Assembly: GCF_018919205.1 (NCBI RefSeq)
Contig: NZ_JAHLQN010000001.1
Coordinates: 1,984,001 to 2,048,000, forward strand
From: Dysosmobacter acutus
Lineage (GTDB): Bacteria; Bacillota; Clostridia; Oscillospirales; Oscillospiraceae
Length of the DNA: 64,000 nucleotides
Reading direction: 5' to 3'
The position numbers and the translations under genes were made by a program. Positions 61,327 through 64,000 of the stretch are shown here, piece after piece. Within the stretch, counting starts at the first letter, position 1. The number at the start of each line of letters is the position of its first letter. The notes beneath the pieces were generated by a model. That model saw nothing but the letters and a program-made list of their open reading frames with translations, did no database searches and was not told the DNA's origin.

Positions 61327-62037
61327 ATGCAGCCAAAGCGCAGATTGGAGCTTCAGCCCAGGCTTCAGGCCATTGCAGACTGGGTGCGTTCCGGTGCAAA
61401 GATCGCTGATATTGGCACGGATCACGGCTATTTGCCGGTTTGGCTCCTGCAAGCCGGCGTCGTGGAATATGCCATTGCCAGCGATATCAACGAATCTCCT
61501 CTGGAGCATGCCCGCCGCACATCCCGTGAGTACGGTCAGAAGATGGAATTTCGCCTGTGCAACGGCCTGGACGGGATTTTCCCCCAGGAGGCGGACACAG
61601 TGGTCATCGCCGGGATGGGCGGGGAAAACATCGCCTCCATCATAGAGCGGGCGCCCTGGACCAGAGAAGGCCATACGCTGCTGCTTCAGCCCATGTCCAA
61701 GCCCGAATATCTACGCGGCTTTCTGGCCGGTCACGGCTATCAGGTGACCCGGGAGCGGCTGGTGCGGGATAAAGGCGTCCTGTACCCTATCCTTGAGGCC
61801 ATGGGCGGCAGCATGGAGCCGCCTTCTCCCGGCAGGCTTTACGGCGGAATCGCCCTTGCGTCGGACCCCCTGGAGGGAGAGTACCTGAGCTGCTTAATTG
61901 GGAAGCTCAGTCGCGCGGCTCAGGGGCTCCGGCAGGCAAAGGACGGTTCGGAAAGGGCTGCTGAACTGGACGGGATTGTCCAGGAACTTCAGAAGATGAG
62001 AAAGGAGTGGGAGGATGCCGACTGTTCAGCAGATTGA
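61327..62037 (+). CDS. trmK: tRNA (adenine(22)-N1)-methyltransferase TrmK
   Basis: A 236-aa SAM-dependent methyltransferase with motif I IADIGTDHGYLPVWLLQ and the family's VIAGMGGENI. The substrate is tRNA A22 in B. subtilis. The C-terminal part is a coiled-coil helix. ATG 61327 follows GGAGGGAAGGG. It overlaps the Nif3-like gene by 23 nt, the common trmK-yqfO order. Confidence 0.92.
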   Translation: MQPKRRLELQPRLQAIADWVRSGAKIADIGTDHGYLPVWLLQAGVVEYAIASDINESPLEHARRTSREYGQKMEFRLCNGLDGIFPQEADTVVIAGMGGENIASIIERAPWTREGHTLLLQPMSKPEYLRGFLAGHGYQVTRERLVRDKGVLYPILEAMGGSMEPPSPGRLYGGIALASDPLEGEYLSCLIGKLSRAAQGLRQAKDGSERAAELDGIVQELQKMRKEWEDADCSAD

Positions 62038-62794
62038 AGCAAAGCTGTTCGAATTTGCCCCGCCGGACTTGAAAATGGACTGGGACAATGTGGGACTGCT
62101 GGTGGGCGAGCCGGACCGGCTGGTGGAAAAAGTCCTGGTGGCTCTTGATATCACCTGGGAAGTGGCCGAGGAAGCGTCGCGGATCGGCGCGCAGCTCATT
62201 GTGGCCCACCATCCGCTCATCAACTGCAAATGGCTGCCTGTGCAGACGGTGCGCAGCGACACACCCCAGGGCGCATTGCTGATCGCGCTGCTTAAAGGTG
62301 ATATTTCCGCCATCTGTATGCATACCAATCTGGATGCGGCGTCAGGCGGCGTCAATGACGCTCTGGCGGCCGCCCTGCGGGTGAACGACCCTGGGCCGCT
62401 GACCCGGGAGGGCATTGGGCGCGTGGGCACGTTGAGTGAGCCTGTGCCCCTCAGGCGGTTCGTTGCGGAAGTTTCCCGGTGCCTTCACTGCAACGGCCTG
62501 CGCTATGCCGACGGCGGCAGAAGCGTCCATCGTGTGGCGGTGGGCGGCGGCGCCTGCGGCGATTTTGTGGATCAGGCCGTTGCGGCCGGCTGTGACACCT
62601 TTGTCACCTCTGATCTCAGCTACCATGACTTTTTAGATGCCAGACCAAAGGGCATCAACTTGATTGACGCCGGACATTTTCCCACGGAGCAGGTGGTCTG
62701 CCCGGTGATCATTGATACGTTAAAACAGGCGTTCCCGGAATTGGAGATCGTCTTGTCCGCTTCCCATGGGGAAGTGATTCAGTACTATGTATAA
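62015..62794 (+). CDS. Nif3-like dinuclear metal centre protein
   Basis: A 259-aa NIF3/YbgI family protein. Metal ligands are visible in VAHHPLI (His64-65 region), HTNLDAA and the C-terminal DAGHFPTEQ. Members form toroidal hexamers; proposed activities range from GTP cyclohydrolase-like to none proven. The linkage to trmK is conserved in Firmicutes. Confidence 0.9.
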   Translation: MPTVQQIEAKLFEFAPPDLKMDWDNVGLLVGEPDRLVEKVLVALDITWEVAEEASRIGAQLIVAHHPLINCKWLPVQTVRSDTPQGALLIALLKGDISAICMHTNLDAASGGVNDALAAALRVNDPGPLTREGIGRVGTLSEPVPLRRFVAEVSRCLHCNGLRYADGGRSVHRVAVGGGACGDFVDQAVAAGCDTFVTSDLSYHDFLDARPKGINLIDAGHFPTEQVVCPVIIDTLKQAFPELEIVLSASHGEVIQYYV

Positions 62795-62808
62795 GGAGAG
62801 GTTTACTT

Positions 62809-63543
62809 ATGTCCGGACATTCCAAATGGCATAATATCCAAAAGACCAAGGGCGCGGCGGACGCCAAGCGCTCCCAGGCCTTTACCAAGATTGCCCGTGA
62901 GCTCATCGTTGCGGTGAAGGAGGGCGGCAGCGGCGACCCCAACAACAACTCCCGGCTGGCCACCGTCATTGCCAAGGCCAAGGCAGTGAACATGCCCAAC
63001 GACAATATCAAGCGCACCATTGACAAGGCGCTGGGCGCCGGCAATACGGACAACTACGAAAACGTAACCTATGAGGGCTACGGCCCCAACGGCGTGGCCG
63101 TGATCGTGGAGGCGCTGACCGACAACCGCCAGCGCACGGCTCCGGAGGTCCGCCACTACTTTGATAAGTTCGGCGGCAACCTGGGCGCTGTGGGCTGCGT
63201 CTCCTGGTCCTTTGACCGCAAGGGCGTTATTGTTATCGACAACTCCGAAGGGGAGCTGGAGGAGGATACCGTGATGATGGACGCCATAGAGGCCGGTGCC
63301 GCGGACTTTGAGGCGGACGGCGAGGCCCTGGAGATCACCACGGACCCCGACGCTTTCAACGATGTAGTCAAGGCGCTGGAAGCCAAAGGCTACAGCTTTG
63401 TGAACGCGGATATCGAGATGGTTCCTCAGAACTACGTGACCCTTGAGAGCGAGGACGACGTAAAGAACATGGAAAAGCTCATCGACTTCCTGGAGGAAAA
63501 CGACGACGTGCAGAACGTCTGGCACAACTGGCAGCAGGACTGA
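62809..63543 (+). CDS. YebC/PmpR family protein
   Basis: A 244-aa protein starting MSGHSKWHNIQKTKGAADAKRSQAFTKIARELIVAV, the YebC family signature, with the acidic second and third domains. Usually called a transcription regulator, but recent work on some members supports a ribosome role in polyproline translation. ATG 62809 follows AAGGAGAGG. A terminator follows. Confidence 0.95.
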   Translation: MSGHSKWHNIQKTKGAADAKRSQAFTKIARELIVAVKEGGSGDPNNNSRLATVIAKAKAVNMPNDNIKRTIDKALGAGNTDNYENVTYEGYGPNGVAVIVEALTDNRQRTAPEVRHYFDKFGGNLGAVGCVSWSFDRKGVIVIDNSEGELEEDTVMMDAIEAGAADFEADGEALEITTDPDAFNDVVKALEAKGYSFVNADIEMVPQNYVTLESEDDVKNMEKLIDFLEENDDVQNVWHNWQQD

Positions 63544-63546
63544 CAG

Positions 63547-63584
63547 AAAAGGCGGGACCGGAATGAATCCGGTTCCGCCTTTTT
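63547..63584. terminator. Bidirectional terminator after yebC
   Basis: AAAAGGCGGGACCGGA (63547-63562) pairs with TCCGGTTCCGCCTTTT. The T5 run serves plus-strand yebC and the opposite strand gives a U-rich tail for rnpB. Confidence 0.88.
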
Positions 63585-63593
63585 CATACGTGA

Positions 63594-63624
63594 GAGGCCG
63601 CCGGCGTATTACGCCAGCGGCCTC
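63594..63624. repeat. Hairpin between yebC and rnpB
   Basis: GAGGCCGC and GCGGCCTC form the base of a 14-bp stem with one mismatch, next to the RNase P RNA 3' end. No U-tract follows directly on the minus strand, so it may serve 3' end processing or stability. Confidence 0.6.
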
Positions 63625-63629
63625 GTGTA

Positions 63630-63985
63630 CAGTGCGAGTGAGACTATAAGCCGGGTTCTGTATCTGACAGTCATCTATCTTGCCGTACTGTTGCCAATAC
63701 GGTCCAGCCACCCCGGGAGCGGTCGGGCAAACCATAGCTCCCATACCGGTGTTGCTCCGAATAGAGTTTACAGCGATGGGCACTCTCGAGCCATCGGGTG
63801 AGCTCTTACCTCACCTTTCCATCCTTACCAAAGCGGTTTGACCCGGTTTGGCGGTTTATTTCTGTTGCACTTTTCCTGAAGTCGCCTTCGGCGGGCGTTA
63901 CCCGTTATTCTTGCCCTGTGGAGCCCGGACTTTCCTCATAAGCGGCCTTTCGGCACAGCTTACGCGACTGTCTGTCTTACTCGTA
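63630..63985 (-). ncRNA. rnpB: RNase P RNA
   Basis: On the minus strand the RNA contains the conserved GAGGAAAGTCCGGGCTCC near the 5' part and AGAACCCGGCTTATAG near the 3' end. CGAGTAAGAC (5') pairs with GTCTCACTCG (3') as P1. It is the ribozyme that cuts tRNA precursors. A -10 TACAAT at 63992-63997 suggests the 5' end at about 63985; the -35 lies outside the window. Confidence 0.93.
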
Positions 63986-64000
63986 CGGTTTATTGTATCG

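Overview
The window reads as one continuous chromosomal stretch of a GC-rich, spore-forming member of the Clostridia. An Oscillospiraceae-like gut bacterium is my best guess. This rests on gene order and family membership (complete spoIIIAA-AH operon, spoIIM, sigH, hprK-glcK-murB-rapZ-yvcK-whiA, nusB-xseAB-ispA-dxs-tlyA-nadK-argR-recN, ruvCAB), strong AGGAGG-type ribosome sites, frequent TTG/GTG starts and many intrinsic terminators. Most genes are core housekeeping genes. No CRISPR array, insertion sequence, prophage or tRNA was seen.

Layout. 1-2.7 kb: end of der, then plsY and gpsA. 2.8-3.4 kb: a tiny lipoprotein gene with a probable ATT start, and rpmB on the other strand. 3.7-13.8 kb: a long plus-strand run from hprK through whiA and two small genes to dnaE. 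13.8-15.7 kb: a DUF4364 gene (minus) and a DUF3048 lipoprotein (plus). 15.7-25.3 kb: the main accessory region. It is a minus-strand operon (NCS1 permease, Asp/Glu/hydantoin racemase family protein, DUF1177, AroM family, an unrecognised 254-aa protein, M18 aminopeptidase), with LysR and PucR regulators and a nitrilase-superfamily amidase on the plus strand. It looks like an uncharacterised catabolic system for a small nitrogenous compound. 25.4-31.1 kb: a Cys-rich protein gene, then the spoIIIA operon with two sigma-E-like promoters.

31.1-43.7 kb: asp23-like gene, nusB, xseA, xseB, ispA, a structured RNA of about 645 nt, its membrane-protein partner, dxs, tlyA, nadK, argR, recN, a degenerate M28 peptidase-like gene and tyrS. 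The RNA has its own promoter, its two ends pair with each other, and it sits between ispA and an OapA-like gene. I call it OLE RNA, and it is the most striking element in the window. 43.7-45.8 kb: dapA and asd (minus). 45.9-52.9 kb: a SpoIID-domain protein, queA, a TfoX C-terminal-like protein, tgt, yajC, a small membrane protein, a possible 44-aa protein, spoIIM and xerD.

53-64 kb: an ECF sigma factor with a DUF4179 anti-sigma-like protein, ruvCAB plus a small ATPase, glmM, sigH with an apparently leaderless promoter, two small Cys-motif proteins, thpR (minus), trmK, a Nif3-like gene, yebC, and RNase P RNA on the minus strand at the right edge.

Working together, hprK/glcK/yvcK/rapZ/murB/glmM link carbon control to wall precursor synthesis, asd-dapA feed the diaminopimelate pathway, and ispA-dxs feed isoprenoids. 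spoIIIA, spoIIM and sigH serve sporulation. recN, ruvCAB, xseAB, dnaE and xerD serve replication and repair. All functional calls come from reading the sequence; no database search was run.
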